This document shows positions 8,693-16,763 of a stretch of 19,991 nucleotides of DNA, piece after piece. Under the pieces are notes generated by a model that saw nothing but the letters and a program-made list of their open reading frames with translations, did not search any database and was not told the DNA's origin. Location of the stretch: NCBI GenBank assembly GCA_003644265.1, contig QNBX01000079.1:1-19991 (forward strand), in the 5' to 3' direction. A program made the translations under genes and the position numbers. The stretch is from Planctomycetota bacterium. Its GTDB lineage: Bacteria > Planctomycetota > B15-G4. Numbering within the stretch: the first letter of the stretch is position 1; each line of letters starts with the position of its first letter.

Positions 8693-9805
8693 ATGGAGTT
8701 CAAGAACCACGACCTCGTCGCGCCCACGCCCATCGAGGGCATCGGCTACGAAGAGCTGCCGCTGATCAACCCCGAGAGCGGCGCAGCGGTGGATGGGCTG
8801 CACACGGTGCGCATCACCCTGGACAACCCGGCTCAGTACAACTCGTACACGACCCAGATGGTGAAGGGCGTGATCCTCGGCATGCGCCGCGCGAGCAATG
8901 ACCGCGGCTGCGTGGCGGTGATCTTCACGGGCACGGGCGACAAGGCCTTCTGCACCGGTGGAAACACCGAGGAGTACGCCACGTACTACGCCGGCTCCCC
9001 GGAGGAGTACCGGCAGTACATGCGCCTGTTCAACGACATGGTCACGGCCATCCTGCACTGCGACAAGCCCGTGCTGAACCGCGTCAACGGCATGCGCATC
9101 GCCGGCGGGCAGGAGATCGGCATGGCCTGCGACTTCACGGTCTCGACGGACCTCTCGCAGTTCGGTCAGGCCGGACCGCGCCACGGCAGCGCGCCCGACG
9201 GCGGCAGCACCGACTTCTTGCCGCTGTTCGTGGGCATCGAGCAGGCCATGCAGAGCTGCACGCTGTGCGAGCCCTGGTCCGCGCACAAGGCCCTGCGCCT
9301 GGGCCTGATCACCGACATCGCGCCGGCGCTCAAGGTCGACGGAGAGTTCGTGCCCAACCCGCTGATCGAGCTGGAGCGCTGGACCGACGAGTTCGGCCGC
9401 GTGATCCACGGCGACGCCAAGACCGGTGAGGCCCTGGCGGCGGGCAAGGCCCTGCTCAAGTCGGGTGAGGTCGATCTCTCGCGCCTGGACGCGCTGATCG
9501 ACACGCTCATCTGGAAGCTGGCCAACACCATGCCGGGCTGCCTGTCCAAGACCGTCGAGAGCGTGCGCAAGCACAAGCTCACCTGGTGGGACCGCAACCG
9601 CGAGACCAACCGCGCCTGGCTCGGTCTGAACATGATGACCGAGGGCCGCGCGGGCTTCCGCGCCTTCAACGAGGGCACGCGCGCCTGCCGCGAGGCCGAC
9701 TTCCTGCTGCTGCGCCGGCGCCTCGCCGAGGGTCGCAAGTGGGACGAGGAGCTGCTGGAGGAAGTGCTCGCGCGGGCGCACGGCAAAGAGGCGCAGCTGA
9801 CGTGA
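8693..9805 (+). CDS. oah: 6-oxocyclohex-1-ene-1-carbonyl-CoA hydrolase
   Basis: 370 residues of the crotonase (enoyl-CoA hydratase/isomerase) superfamily. Oah adds water twice to 6-oxocyclohex-1-ene-1-carbonyl-CoA and cleaves the ring to 3-hydroxypimelyl-CoA. It is longer than a typical 260-residue crotonase, as expected for Oah. Visible signatures are the oxyanion-hole regions GDKAFCTGGN (about residues 82-91) and RIAGGQEIGMACDF (about 134-147), and the Oah-like block RHGSAPDGGSTDFLP after it. The frame is open upstream into had, but the ATG at 8693 gives the expected N-terminus (MEFKNHDLV) directly after the had stop; GGAG is 11 bases upstream, a little far. The stop overlaps the dch GTG by 4 bases. 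Confidence 0.93.
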   Translation: MEFKNHDLVAPTPIEGIGYEELPLINPESGAAVDGLHTVRITLDNPAQYNSYTTQMVKGVILGMRRASNDRGCVAVIFTGTGDKAFCTGGNTEEYATYYAGSPEEYRQYMRLFNDMVTAILHCDKPVLNRVNGMRIAGGQEIGMACDFTVSTDLSQFGQAGPRHGSAPDGGSTDFLPLFVGIEQAMQSCTLCEPWSAHKALRLGLITDIAPALKVDGEFVPNPLIELERWTDEFGRVIHGDAKTGEALAAGKALLKSGEVDLSRLDALIDTLIWKLANTMPGCLSKTVESVRKHKLTWWDRNRETNRAWLGLNMMTEGRAGFRAFNEGTRACREADFLLLRRRLAEGRKWDEELLEEVLARAHGKEAQLT

Positions 9806-10626
9806 GCACCTGCGACGAACAGACCGACGCGGCCTGCGCCACGCTCGCCGCAGAACTGAGCGTCGACGCGCTGCGGGTCGAGGTGCTCGACGGCGGCCAG
9901 ATCTGGCGCGCCAGCCTGGCCACGCCCAAGGCCAACATCATCGACCAGCCCAAGGTCGAGGCGCTCAGCCGCCTGTTCGAACGCGCCGCCGGCGAGCGCC
10001 ACCTGAAGGCCGTGATCCTGGCGGCCGACGGCCCGCACTTCTCCTTCGGCGCCAGCGTCGAGGAGCACCGGCCCGAGGCCTGCGCCGACATGCTGGCGCG
10101 TTTCCACGGCCTGTTCGGGCGCATGCTCGACGCGCACGTCACAGTCCTGGCCGCGGTACAGGGCCAGTGCCTGGGCGGCGGCCTGGAGCTGGCGGCCTTC
10201 TGCCACCGCGTGGTGGCCGCGCCGAACGCACACCTCGGGCAGCCCGAGATCGTGCTGGGCGTCATCGCGCCGGTGGCCTCGGTGGTGCTGCCCGAGCGCA
10301 TCGGCCGCGGCGCCGCCGAAGACCTGTGCCTCAGCGGCCGCAGCGTGGGCGCGGACGAGGCCCTGGCCATGGGCCTGGTGGACGAGCTGGCCAACGACCC
10401 CGGGCCGGCCGCGTTGGAGTGGGCGCGCGAGCATCTGTTGCCGCGCTCCGCCTCCAGCCTGCGCTTCGCCGTGCGCGCGGTGCGCGCCGCATACGCCCGG
10501 CGCTTCCGCGACGAGCTCGACACGCTCGAGCGCCTCTACCTCGACGAACTCATGAGCAGCGCCGACGCCCGCGAGGGCCTGACGGCGTTCCTCGACAAGC
10601 GCCCTGCCCAGTGGAGCGATTCGTGA
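9802..10626 (+). CDS. dch: Cyclohexa-1,5-diene-1-carbonyl-CoA hydratase
   Basis: 274 residues, crotonase fold. Dch hydrates the dienoyl-CoA made by benzoyl-CoA reductase to 6-hydroxycyclohex-1-ene-1-carbonyl-CoA, the substrate of Had. Evidence is the N-terminal strand block RASLATPKANIIDQP, the oxyanion segments HFSFGASVEEH (about residues 79-89) and QCLGGGLELAAFC (about 121-133), the usual Dch length near 260, and the position between oah and bcrC. The start is GTG at 9802 inside the oah stop (GTGA), which gives a normal N-terminus; the frame is open upstream but overlaps oah. The stop in turn overlaps bcrC by GTGA. A general enoyl-CoA hydratase is the alternative but fits the neighbourhood less well. 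Confidence 0.88.
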   Translation: MSTCDEQTDAACATLAAELSVDALRVEVLDGGQIWRASLATPKANIIDQPKVEALSRLFERAAGERHLKAVILAADGPHFSFGASVEEHRPEACADMLARFHGLFGRMLDAHVTVLAAVQGQCLGGGLELAAFCHRVVAAPNAHLGQPEIVLGVIAPVASVVLPERIGRGAAEDLCLSGRSVGADEALAMGLVDELANDPGPAALEWAREHLLPRSASSLRFAVRAVRAAYARRFRDELDTLERLYLDELMSSADAREGLTAFLDKRPAQWSDS

Positions 10627-11822
10627 CCACCTCGACCGCGACCTTCGATGCGACCAGCGCCACCCTGCCCGAGCTGATGCAGTGGACCAGCGGCGTGTCC
10701 CGTGACTACAAGCTCGGCACGGTGACGGAGTGGAAGCAGCGCACCGGCGGCCTCGCCATGGGCTACCTGCCGGTCTACGTGCCGCGCGAGCTGCTGCACG
10801 CCATGGGCGTGCTGCCCGTGGCCATCCTGGGCGGCGGCGACGACCTCGAGATCATCCGCGGCGACGCGTACTACCAGTCGTACATCTGCCACTTCCCGCG
10901 CAGCGTCATCGAGCTGGGTCTGGACGGCAGCCTGGACGCGCTGGACGGCATGCTCTTCCCCGCCACCTGCGACGTCATCCGCAACCTGTCCGGCATGTGG
11001 AAGCTGAAGTTCAAGGACAAGCTCTCGCGCTACCTCGACGTGCCGCAGACCTTTGAAGAGGACCTGGGCGGCACCTTCTGGCGCGGCGAGCTGGAGCAGC
11101 TGGCCGACGAGCTGGTGGCGCGCGGTGCCAAGCCGCTGGAGCCCGCGGCGCTGGCCGAGTCGATCAAGCTCTACAACAACGAACGCCGCCTGGTGCGCGA
11201 GCTGTACGCCCTGCGCCGCTCCCAGCCCTGGACCGTTCCCACGGCCGAGATGTACGTCGTGCTGCGCGCCTGCCTGGTGCTGCCGGTGGAGCAGTCCACC
11301 GAGCTGCTGGTGGCCTACCGCCGCCTGATCGAGGCCGACGACACGCGCCGGCCCATGGACCAGGCGCGCGTGGTGCTGGCGGGCAGCTTCTGCGAGCAGC
11401 CCCCGCTGGGCATGCTCAAGACGCTCGAGCGCTCGGGCTGCTACATCGTCGACGACGACCTGCTCAACATCTTCCGCTGGATCCGCGGCGACATCGAGCC
11501 GGGCGACGACCCGCTCGGCGGCCTGGTGAGCGCCTTCCTGAATGACGCGATCGAGAGCCCCGTGCGCTGGATCGACCGCGGCATCAAGGGCGCCGAGATG
11601 GTTCAGCGCGTCGAGGAATCCGGCGCCGAGGGCGTGCTCTTCTGCGCGCCCAGCTTCTGCGATCCGGCGCTGCTCGACCAGCCCATGGCGGTGACGGCGA
11701 TCGAGAAGGCCGGCATCCCGTGGACCGCCTTCAAGTACTCCGAGAACACCGGTCAGTTCCAGGTCATCCGGGAGCAGGCCGGCACCTTCGCCGACTCCAT
11801 CAAGCTCTGGAGCGACGCATGA
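10623..11822 (+). CDS. bcrC: Benzoyl-CoA reductase class I, subunit C (BcrC/BadD type)
   Basis: 399 residues of the 2-hydroxyacyl-CoA dehydratase component-D family. With BcrB it forms the module that binds benzoyl-CoA and an iron-sulfur cluster and transfers low-potential electrons to the ring. It keeps the family blocks YLPVYVPRELLHAMGVLP, AYYQSYICHF and FPATCDVIRNLSGMWK. Cysteines C89, C116, C341 and C346 are candidate cluster ligands; the first two lie in the family's usual ligand regions. Start is GTG at 10623, overlapping the dch stop; in-frame codons further upstream lie inside dch. The ORF ends with a TGA that overlaps the ATG of a mini-ORF leading to bcrB. Calling it C rather than B rests on gene order and the CDVIRNLSGMW block. 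Confidence 0.92.
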   Translation: MTTSTATFDATSATLPELMQWTSGVSRDYKLGTVTEWKQRTGGLAMGYLPVYVPRELLHAMGVLPVAILGGGDDLEIIRGDAYYQSYICHFPRSVIELGLDGSLDALDGMLFPATCDVIRNLSGMWKLKFKDKLSRYLDVPQTFEEDLGGTFWRGELEQLADELVARGAKPLEPAALAESIKLYNNERRLVRELYALRRSQPWTVPTAEMYVVLRACLVLPVEQSTELLVAYRRLIEADDTRRPMDQARVVLAGSFCEQPPLGMLKTLERSGCYIVDDDLLNIFRWIRGDIEPGDDPLGGLVSAFLNDAIESPVRWIDRGIKGAEMVQRVEESGAEGVLFCAPSFCDPALLDQPMAVTAIEKAGIPWTAFKYSENTGQFQVIREQAGTFADSIKLWSDA

Positions 11823-11878
11823 CCGCTCCCGCCGCTCCCACGACCCCCTTCACCTCCGCGCGAGGCACGACGCCATGA
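11819..11878 (+). other. 19-codon mini-ORF bridging bcrC and bcrB by ATGA at both ends
   Basis: The 52-base gap between the bcrC stop and the bcrB start is exactly spanned by an ATG-to-TGA frame of 19 codons (MTAPAAPTTP...). Its ATG overlaps the bcrC TGA and its TGA overlaps the bcrB ATG. It may carry ribosomes from one gene to the next; the peptide itself (Ala, Pro, Thr-rich) looks functionless. bcrB also has its own GAGG 9 bases before its ATG, so the bridge may not be required. Chance cannot be excluded. Confidence 0.4.
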
Positions 11879-13194
11879 CACCCAGCGATCCCAGCGCCCA
11901 CGGCGGCACCTCCGTGACCGCAGCGCCGGCTCAGAAGGACGACAGCCAGCGACAGCAGAAGACCATGCTGGCCGAGCACTACCACCGCCTCTCCCAGGCG
12001 GAGAGCACGGGCGAGAAGTGCGTCTACACCTTCGTGCCCGGCAACCTGACCGAGCTCGTGCGCAGCTTCGATCTGCTGCCCGTGCTGCCGGAGATCAACG
12101 CGCTGCAGAGCGCCATGCGCGGCAGCTCCAAGGACTACATCAGCCTGGCCGAGAAGCTGGGGCACAGCGAGGACGTGTGCACCTACGTCAAGGCCGACGT
12201 GGGCATGCTGCGCAAGGGCAACGTGGGCCCCACCGGCGAGCGCCTGCCCGACCCCGACCTGCTGCTGCTGTCGTACACCGGCTGCTTCACGTTCCTGAAG
12301 TGGTTCGAGATCCTCAAGGAGGAGTACGACTGCCCGGTGGTGATGCTGCACACGCCCTACCAGGGCGACGGCGTGATCACCGACTCCATGCGTAAGTACG
12401 TCGTCGACCAGATCAAGCAGAAGGTCATCCCGGCCCTCGAGAAGGTCTCGGGCAAGGCCTACGACGAGGAGCGCCTGCGCGAGATGCTGGCGCGCTCGGC
12501 AAAGGCCGAGGACGACCTGGTGGCCGTGCTCGAGTCGGCCAAGCAGACGCCCTCCCCGATCGACAGCTACTTCGGGGGCGTCTACTACATCGGCCCCATG
12601 TTCACCGCCTTCCGCGGGACCGAAGCGGCCGTGGGCTACTACCAGGCCCTGCGCGCCGAGGTCGAGGCCCGCGCCGCCGCCGGCCAGGGACCCATCACGC
12701 CCGAGGGCCCCATGGGCGAGGAGAAGTTCCGCATCGTGGTCGAGGGCCCGCCCAACTGGACCCACTTCCGTCAGTTCTGGCGCATGTTCTCCGAGGAGGG
12801 CGCGGTGGTCGTGGCCTCCACCTACACCAAGGTGGGCGGCGTCTACGACTTCGGCTTCCGGCACGACCCGGACCACCCGCTGGAGACCCTGGCCGACTAC
12901 TGCATGGGCTGCTACACGAACCTGAACCTGCCCACGCGCGTCGACATGATCTCGAAGTACATCGAGGACTACTCGGCGGACGGCCTGCTGATCAACTCGG
13001 TCAAGAGCTGCAACTCGTTCAGCGCGGGTCAGCTCATGATCCTGCGCGAGGTCGAGGCCCGCACCGGTCGTCCCGGCGGCTTCATCGAGAGTGACCTGGT
13101 CGACCCGCGCTACTTCTCCGAGGCCAACATCAAGAACCGCCTGGAGTCGTACTTCCAGATGATCGAGCAGAAGCGCTCGGGAGGTGCAGCATGA
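11875..13194 (+). CDS. bcrB: Benzoyl-CoA reductase class I, subunit B (BcrB/BadE type)
   Basis: 439 residues, the size of known BcrB, same dehydratase-D family as BcrC and its partner in the substrate-reducing module. Blocks that show this are CVYTFVPGNLTELV, FDLLPVLPEINA, DLLLLSYTGCFTFLKWFE and KSCNSFSAGQL. Candidate cluster cysteines are C102 (EDVCTYVKAD), C137 (YTGC), C343 and C346 (DYCMGC) and C379 (KSCNS). The first 30 residues, rich in Ser, Ala, Gln and Asp, look disordered; the conserved part begins near MLAEHYHRL. If the true start were internal, the coupling to the mini-ORF would be lost, so I keep 11875, which also has GAGG 9 bases upstream. The stop overlaps the bcrA ATG by ATGA. 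Confidence 0.92.
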   Translation: MTPSDPSAHGGTSVTAAPAQKDDSQRQQKTMLAEHYHRLSQAESTGEKCVYTFVPGNLTELVRSFDLLPVLPEINALQSAMRGSSKDYISLAEKLGHSEDVCTYVKADVGMLRKGNVGPTGERLPDPDLLLLSYTGCFTFLKWFEILKEEYDCPVVMLHTPYQGDGVITDSMRKYVVDQIKQKVIPALEKVSGKAYDEERLREMLARSAKAEDDLVAVLESAKQTPSPIDSYFGGVYYIGPMFTAFRGTEAAVGYYQALRAEVEARAAAGQGPITPEGPMGEEKFRIVVEGPPNWTHFRQFWRMFSEEGAVVVASTYTKVGGVYDFGFRHDPDHPLETLADYCMGCYTNLNLPTRVDMISKYIEDYSADGLLINSVKSCNSFSAGQLMILREVEARTGRPGGFIESDLVDPRYFSEANIKNRLESYFQMIEQKRSGGAA

Positions 13195-14630
13195 GGTACT
13201 GCGTCGGCATCGACCTGGGATCCACCACCACCAAGGCCGTCATCCTCGATGACGACGGTGAGATCCTGGGACGCGGCATCACCAACAGCCGCAGCAACTA
13301 CGAGGTGGCCCGCGACGTGTCCGTGAGCGAGGCGCTGATCGACGCGCGCTTCGGCCTGGTGCGCCAGGCGCTCGCCACGCAAGGCGACGCCGGCGACGAC
13401 GCCGACGGCCTGCTGAACCAGCTCGAGCAGGGCTTCCGCGAGTCGCAGTACCGCCGCCAGCTGGGTCTGCTATGCAAGGTGCTCAAGCGGCTCGCGTCGG
13501 ACCTGCCCGCGCCGATCGTGGTCGCGAGCGGCGGCGGCTGCCACGGCATCGCCGACGCGCCCACCTGCGGCAGCGGCGGCGACGTGGCCGCGCCCTCCAC
13601 GCCTTGGGAGGCGGCGGAGACCATCCTGACGCAGATGCAGGCCGAGGCCGGCGAGCTCTTCACCGAAGGCTCCAGCCGCAAGAGCGACTTCTTCCGCGAC
13701 CTGGCCGGCGGGCTCTACCTCGGGCTGGCCGAGGGCGAGGCGCGGCGCAGCGGCGTGCCCTACGACCAGCTGGTGGGCCTGTATGACAAGGCCATCCTGG
13801 AGGTCGAGAACGAGCCGCCCACGGACGAGGACTTCGGTCAGCACATGGCCGCCGCCCTGTCCAACATGGCCGGCGCCACCGGGCCGCTGGAACGCGCCGT
13901 GGCCCGCGCGGCCGACACGCCGCTCGAACAGGCCGTGTGCGTCGGCACCGGCTACGGCCGCGCCACGCTGCCGTTCGAGAAGGAGCACATCCGCAGCGAG
14001 ATCCTGTGTCACGGCCTGGGCGCCCACGCCATGTTCCCGGGCACGCGCACCGTGCTCGACATCGGCGGCCAGGACACCAAGGCCATCCAGGTGGACGACC
14101 GCGGCATCGTGACGTCGTTCCAGATGAACGATCGCTGCGCCGCGGGCTGCGGCCGCTACCTCGGCTACATCGCGGACGAGATGAACCTCGGGCTGCACGA
14201 GCTTGGGCCGCTGGCCTGCGAGTCCAAGCGTCCGGTCAAGATCAACTCGACCTGCACCGTGTTCGCCGGCGCCGAGCTGCGCGAGCGGCTCTCGCTGGGC
14301 GAGGAACGCGCTGACATCCTGGCGGGGCTGCACCGCTCGATCGTGCTGCGCGCCATGTCGCTGCTGGCGCGCTCGGGCGGCGTGGACGACGAGTTCACGT
14401 TCACAGGCGGCGTGGCCAAGAACCCCGCGGCGGTGAACGCGCTCGCAAAGCTGGTGCACGAGAACTACGGCGAGCTGACCCTCAACATCTCCCCCGACTC
14501 CATCTACACGGGGGCCCTGGGCGCGGCGCTGTTCGCGTTCCGCTCGCTAGCCGACGACGTCGAGGCCGACGCCGCAGCGGACGACTCAGTCGCAGCGTCC
14601 ACACCACTGACCACTGGAGGCACGCCATGA
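13191..14630 (+). CDS. bcrA: Benzoyl-CoA reductase class I, subunit A (BcrA/BadF type ATPase)
   Basis: 479 residues, an ASKHA-fold ATPase of the BcrAD/HgdC activator family. With BcrD it hydrolyses ATP to push electrons from ferredoxin to the BcrBC module. Phosphate-binding strand VGIDLGSTTTKAVILD is at residues 5-20 and a second nucleotide block VLDIGGQDTKAIQ near 287-299. The bridging [4Fe-4S] cluster ligands are C316 (DRCAAGCG; C320 follows) and C355 (NSTCTVFAG), 39 residues apart as between the HgdC ligands. It has the long region between these parts that separates large A subunits of the Thauera/Rhodopseudomonas type from the short BcrD. It is somewhat longer than the roughly 440 residues I recall for that type, mainly through an acidic alanine-rich tail from about residue 455. 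Overlaps both neighbours by ATGA. Confidence 0.93.
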   Translation: MRYCVGIDLGSTTTKAVILDDDGEILGRGITNSRSNYEVARDVSVSEALIDARFGLVRQALATQGDAGDDADGLLNQLEQGFRESQYRRQLGLLCKVLKRLASDLPAPIVVASGGGCHGIADAPTCGSGGDVAAPSTPWEAAETILTQMQAEAGELFTEGSSRKSDFFRDLAGGLYLGLAEGEARRSGVPYDQLVGLYDKAILEVENEPPTDEDFGQHMAAALSNMAGATGPLERAVARAADTPLEQAVCVGTGYGRATLPFEKEHIRSEILCHGLGAHAMFPGTRTVLDIGGQDTKAIQVDDRGIVTSFQMNDRCAAGCGRYLGYIADEMNLGLHELGPLACESKRPVKINSTCTVFAGAELRERLSLGEERADILAGLHRSIVLRAMSLLARSGGVDDEFTFTGGVAKNPAAVNALAKLVHENYGELTLNISPDSIYTGALGAALFAFRSLADDVEADAAADDSVAASTPLTTGGTP

Positions 14631-15475
14631 GCACCGATGTCCGCCCCGTCGCCGGCATCGACGTCGGCACCTCTGCGGTCAAGGTCGCGCTGGTCGAAGA
14701 CCTGCCCGATGGCCCCGGCGCCATCCTGGCCAGCGGCGCCGAGCGCATCCGCCGGCGCGACCCCATGGCCGTGACCGAGGGGCTGTTCGACGCCTGCCTC
14801 GACGAGGCCGGCCTGCGCCGCGACGAGCTGGCCTACGTGGCCACCACCGGCGAGGGCGAGAACGTGCCCTTCCGCACCGGCCACTTCTACGGCATGACCA
14901 CCCACGCCCGCGGCGGCGTGTACCTCGACCCCGACGCGCGCTGCGTGCTGGACATCGGCGCGCTGCACACCCGCGCCATCCTGATGGACGAGCGCGCCAA
15001 GGTGCTGGGCTACCGCATGACCAGCCAGTGCGCCTCGGGCTCGGGTCAGTTCCTGGAGAACATCTGCCGCTACCTGGGCATCACCGTCGAGGACATCGGC
15101 CCGCTCTCCTGCGAGGCCGACGCGCCCGAGCAGTGCTCCTCCATCTGCGCCGTGCTGGCGGAGACCGACGTGATCAACATGATCTCGCGCGGCATCTCGG
15201 CGGCCAACATCGTCAAGGGCATCCACCAGTCCATGGCCGGGCGCTACCTCAAGCTGCTCACGTCGCTGGGCGCGAGCGGCGCGGTGCTCGTGACCGGCGG
15301 GCTCGCGGGCGACCAAGGCCTGATGGCCGCCCTGCGCGAGGGCGCCGAGGAGGCCGACGCCGGCATCGAGATCCGTTGCCAGGAGCGCTCCGTCCTGGCC
15401 GGCGCCATCGGCGCCGCCATCTGGGGCGGCTACCGCGCGCGCCGGCTGGCGGCCAAGGGACTCAGCCTGGCATGA
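14627..15475 (+). CDS. bcrD: Benzoyl-CoA reductase class I, subunit D (BcrD/BadG type ATPase)
   Basis: 282 residues, the short ASKHA ATPase that pairs with BcrA. It shows the phosphate strand AGIDVGTSAVKVALVED (about residues 9-25), the second strand VLDIGALHTRAIL (about 107-119) and two cluster cysteines C135 (SQCASGSGQF) and C174 (SSICAVLAET), again 39 apart, so A and D together can hold one shared cluster. GAIGAAIWGGY near the C-terminus is typical. The ALHTRA variant in place of the GGQDTKA seen in BcrA marks it as D rather than a second A. The stop overlaps the SDR ATG by ATGA. Confidence 0.93.
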   Translation: MSTDVRPVAGIDVGTSAVKVALVEDLPDGPGAILASGAERIRRRDPMAVTEGLFDACLDEAGLRRDELAYVATTGEGENVPFRTGHFYGMTTHARGGVYLDPDARCVLDIGALHTRAILMDERAKVLGYRMTSQCASGSGQFLENICRYLGITVEDIGPLSCEADAPEQCSSICAVLAETDVINMISRGISAANIVKGIHQSMAGRYLKLLTSLGASGAVLVTGGLAGDQGLMAALREGAEEADAGIEIRCQERSVLAGAIGAAIWGGYRARRLAAKGLSLA

Positions 15476-16218
15476 AGGCCCAGGCCCACAGCCACTCCCC
15501 CGCACGACCGCTGACGGGCCGCGTGGTGCTGGTGACGGGCGCAGGCGGCGGCATCGGCTCGGCCGTGGTGGCCGCCTGCCTGGAGGCCGGCGCCGAGGTC
15601 ATCGCCATGGACCGCGAGGGCGTGGCCGTGCCCGACGGCTCGCAGCCCATGCCCTGCGACCTCTCCGACGGCGACGCCGTGGCCGCCATGTGGCAGACCT
15701 TCGCCGAGCGCGGCGAGCAGCTGGACGTGCTGGTGCACTGCGCCGGCATCACGCGCGACCGTGTGCTCTGGAAGATGGAAACCAGCGCCTGGGACGAGGT
15801 GCTGTCCACCAACCTTGACTCGGCCTTTCACCTGCTGCGCGGCGCCGTGCCGTGGCTGCGCAAGTCTCAGGCCGGCGCGGTGGTGCTGGTGACCTCGATC
15901 AACGGCGAGCGCGGCAAGTTCGGCCAGGCCAACTACGCCGCCAGCAAGGCCGGCCTGGTGGGTCTGGGCCGCACCGCCGCGCGGGAGCTGGGGCGCTTCG
16001 GCGTGCGCGTCAACATGGTGGCCCCCGGCATGATCCGCACCTCCATGACGACCACGCTGCCCGCCGAGGCGGTGGCTGCCGCCGAGCAGGAGGCCGCCCT
16101 GGGGCGCCTGGGCGAGCCGGGCGACGTGGCCTCGGCCGTGCTGTTCCTGGTCACCGACGCCAGCCGCCACGTGACCGGCCAGGTGCTGCGCGTGGACGGC
16201 GGCCAGCTCATCGCCTGA
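15472..16218 (+). CDS. Short-chain dehydrogenase/reductase, candidate 3-hydroxyacyl-CoA dehydrogenase of the pathway
   Basis: 248 residues, a classical FabG-like SDR. Cofactor motif TGAGGGIG is at residues 22-29, the NNAG equivalent is HCAGIT, and the catalytic residues are S142 (VTSING), Y155 and K159 (YAASK). The C-terminus GQVLRVDGGQ is standard. The block INGxxGxFGQxNY resembles acetoacetyl-CoA reductases and 3-hydroxyacyl dehydrogenases. Its ATG lies inside the bcrD stop, so it is the last coupled member of the operon. By position it could oxidise 3-hydroxypimelyl-CoA, the Oah product, to 3-oxopimelyl-CoA; BadH-type 2-hydroxycyclohexanecarbonyl-CoA oxidation or a housekeeping reductase are alternatives. 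Fold is certain, substrate is inference. Confidence 0.88.
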   Translation: MKAQAHSHSPARPLTGRVVLVTGAGGGIGSAVVAACLEAGAEVIAMDREGVAVPDGSQPMPCDLSDGDAVAAMWQTFAERGEQLDVLVHCAGITRDRVLWKMETSAWDEVLSTNLDSAFHLLRGAVPWLRKSQAGAVVLVTSINGERGKFGQANYAASKAGLVGLGRTAARELGRFGVRVNMVAPGMIRTSMTTTLPAEAVAAAEQEAALGRLGEPGDVASAVLFLVTDASRHVTGQVLRVDGGQLIA

Positions 16219-16281
16219 CAGGCGCACAACGCAACCTAGACCACCCGACACCACACTCACCGAACACAGACGGAGACAGAC

Positions 16282-16752
16282 ATGGAGACCACCCTGGGCA
16301 GGAACGACCAGGTCGTCGTGCGCGGGCTGCGGCCCGAGGACATGGACGCCGTGGTGGCCCTCGACGCGCGCAACACCGGCAAGCGCCGCAAGGAGTACTT
16401 CAAGGTGAAGCTCCAGCAGAACCTGTCCGAGACCGGCGTCAAGGTCTCCCTGGCCGCCGAGCTGGACGGCATGTTCGTGGGCTTCCTGCTGGCGCGCGTC
16501 ATGTACGGAGAGTTCGGGCAGGCCGAGCAGGTTGCGGTGCTCGACACCATCAACGTGCACTCCGACTTCTCCGGCAAGAAGGTGGGCGGCTGCCTGCTGG
16601 ATCAGCTGGCCATGAACCTGCGCGGCCTGGGTGTCGACCACCTCCAGACCCAGGTAGGCTGGGACGACATGCGACTCATGGCCTTCTTCCAGCGCGAGGG
16701 CTTCAAGCCCGCGCCGCGCATCTGCATCGACTTTGATCTGACGGCTCGCTGA
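16282..16752 (+). CDS. GNAT-family acetyltransferase
   Basis: 156 residues. The Gcn5-related fold is seen in the N-terminal RGLRPEDMDAVVALDARN, the central strand AVLDTINVHSDFSGKKVGGCLLDQL (shown by VLDTINVHSDF then the acetyl-CoA loop GKKVGG near residue 97) and the C-terminal FFQREGFKPA. It probably transfers an acetyl group from acetyl-CoA to a protein or small amine. It starts 63 bases after the SDR stop, with GGAG 6 bases before ATG, and likely shares the operon transcript. GNATs occur in anaerobic benzoate clusters: BadL of Rhodopseudomonas palustris acetylates aminobenzoates. Whether this protein is equivalent cannot be told from sequence alone; protein acetylation control is another possibility. 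Confidence 0.82.
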   Translation: METTLGRNDQVVVRGLRPEDMDAVVALDARNTGKRRKEYFKVKLQQNLSETGVKVSLAAELDGMFVGFLLARVMYGEFGQAEQVAVLDTINVHSDFSGKKVGGCLLDQLAMNLRGLGVDHLQTQVGWDDMRLMAFFQREGFKPAPRICIDFDLTAR

Positions 16753-16763
16753 CGGCACCCGTC
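16751..16763 (+). other. Short hairpin at the GNAT stop
   Basis: GACGG-cac-CCGTC forms a 5 bp stem with a 3-base loop over the stop codon. There is no T-tract, so it is at best a weak pause or stabilising hairpin. The rest of the 76-base gap to the tryptophanase is pyrimidine-rich. It shows no tnaC-like leader peptide: the one short frame there (GTG at 16786) has no tryptophan before it enters the gene. Confidence 0.25.

Noticed and set aside
10167..11822. bcrC starting at 10167 (551 residues)
   Set aside because: The first 150 residues are an Arg/Ala-rich shadow of dch; the conserved protein starts at the GTG at 10623.
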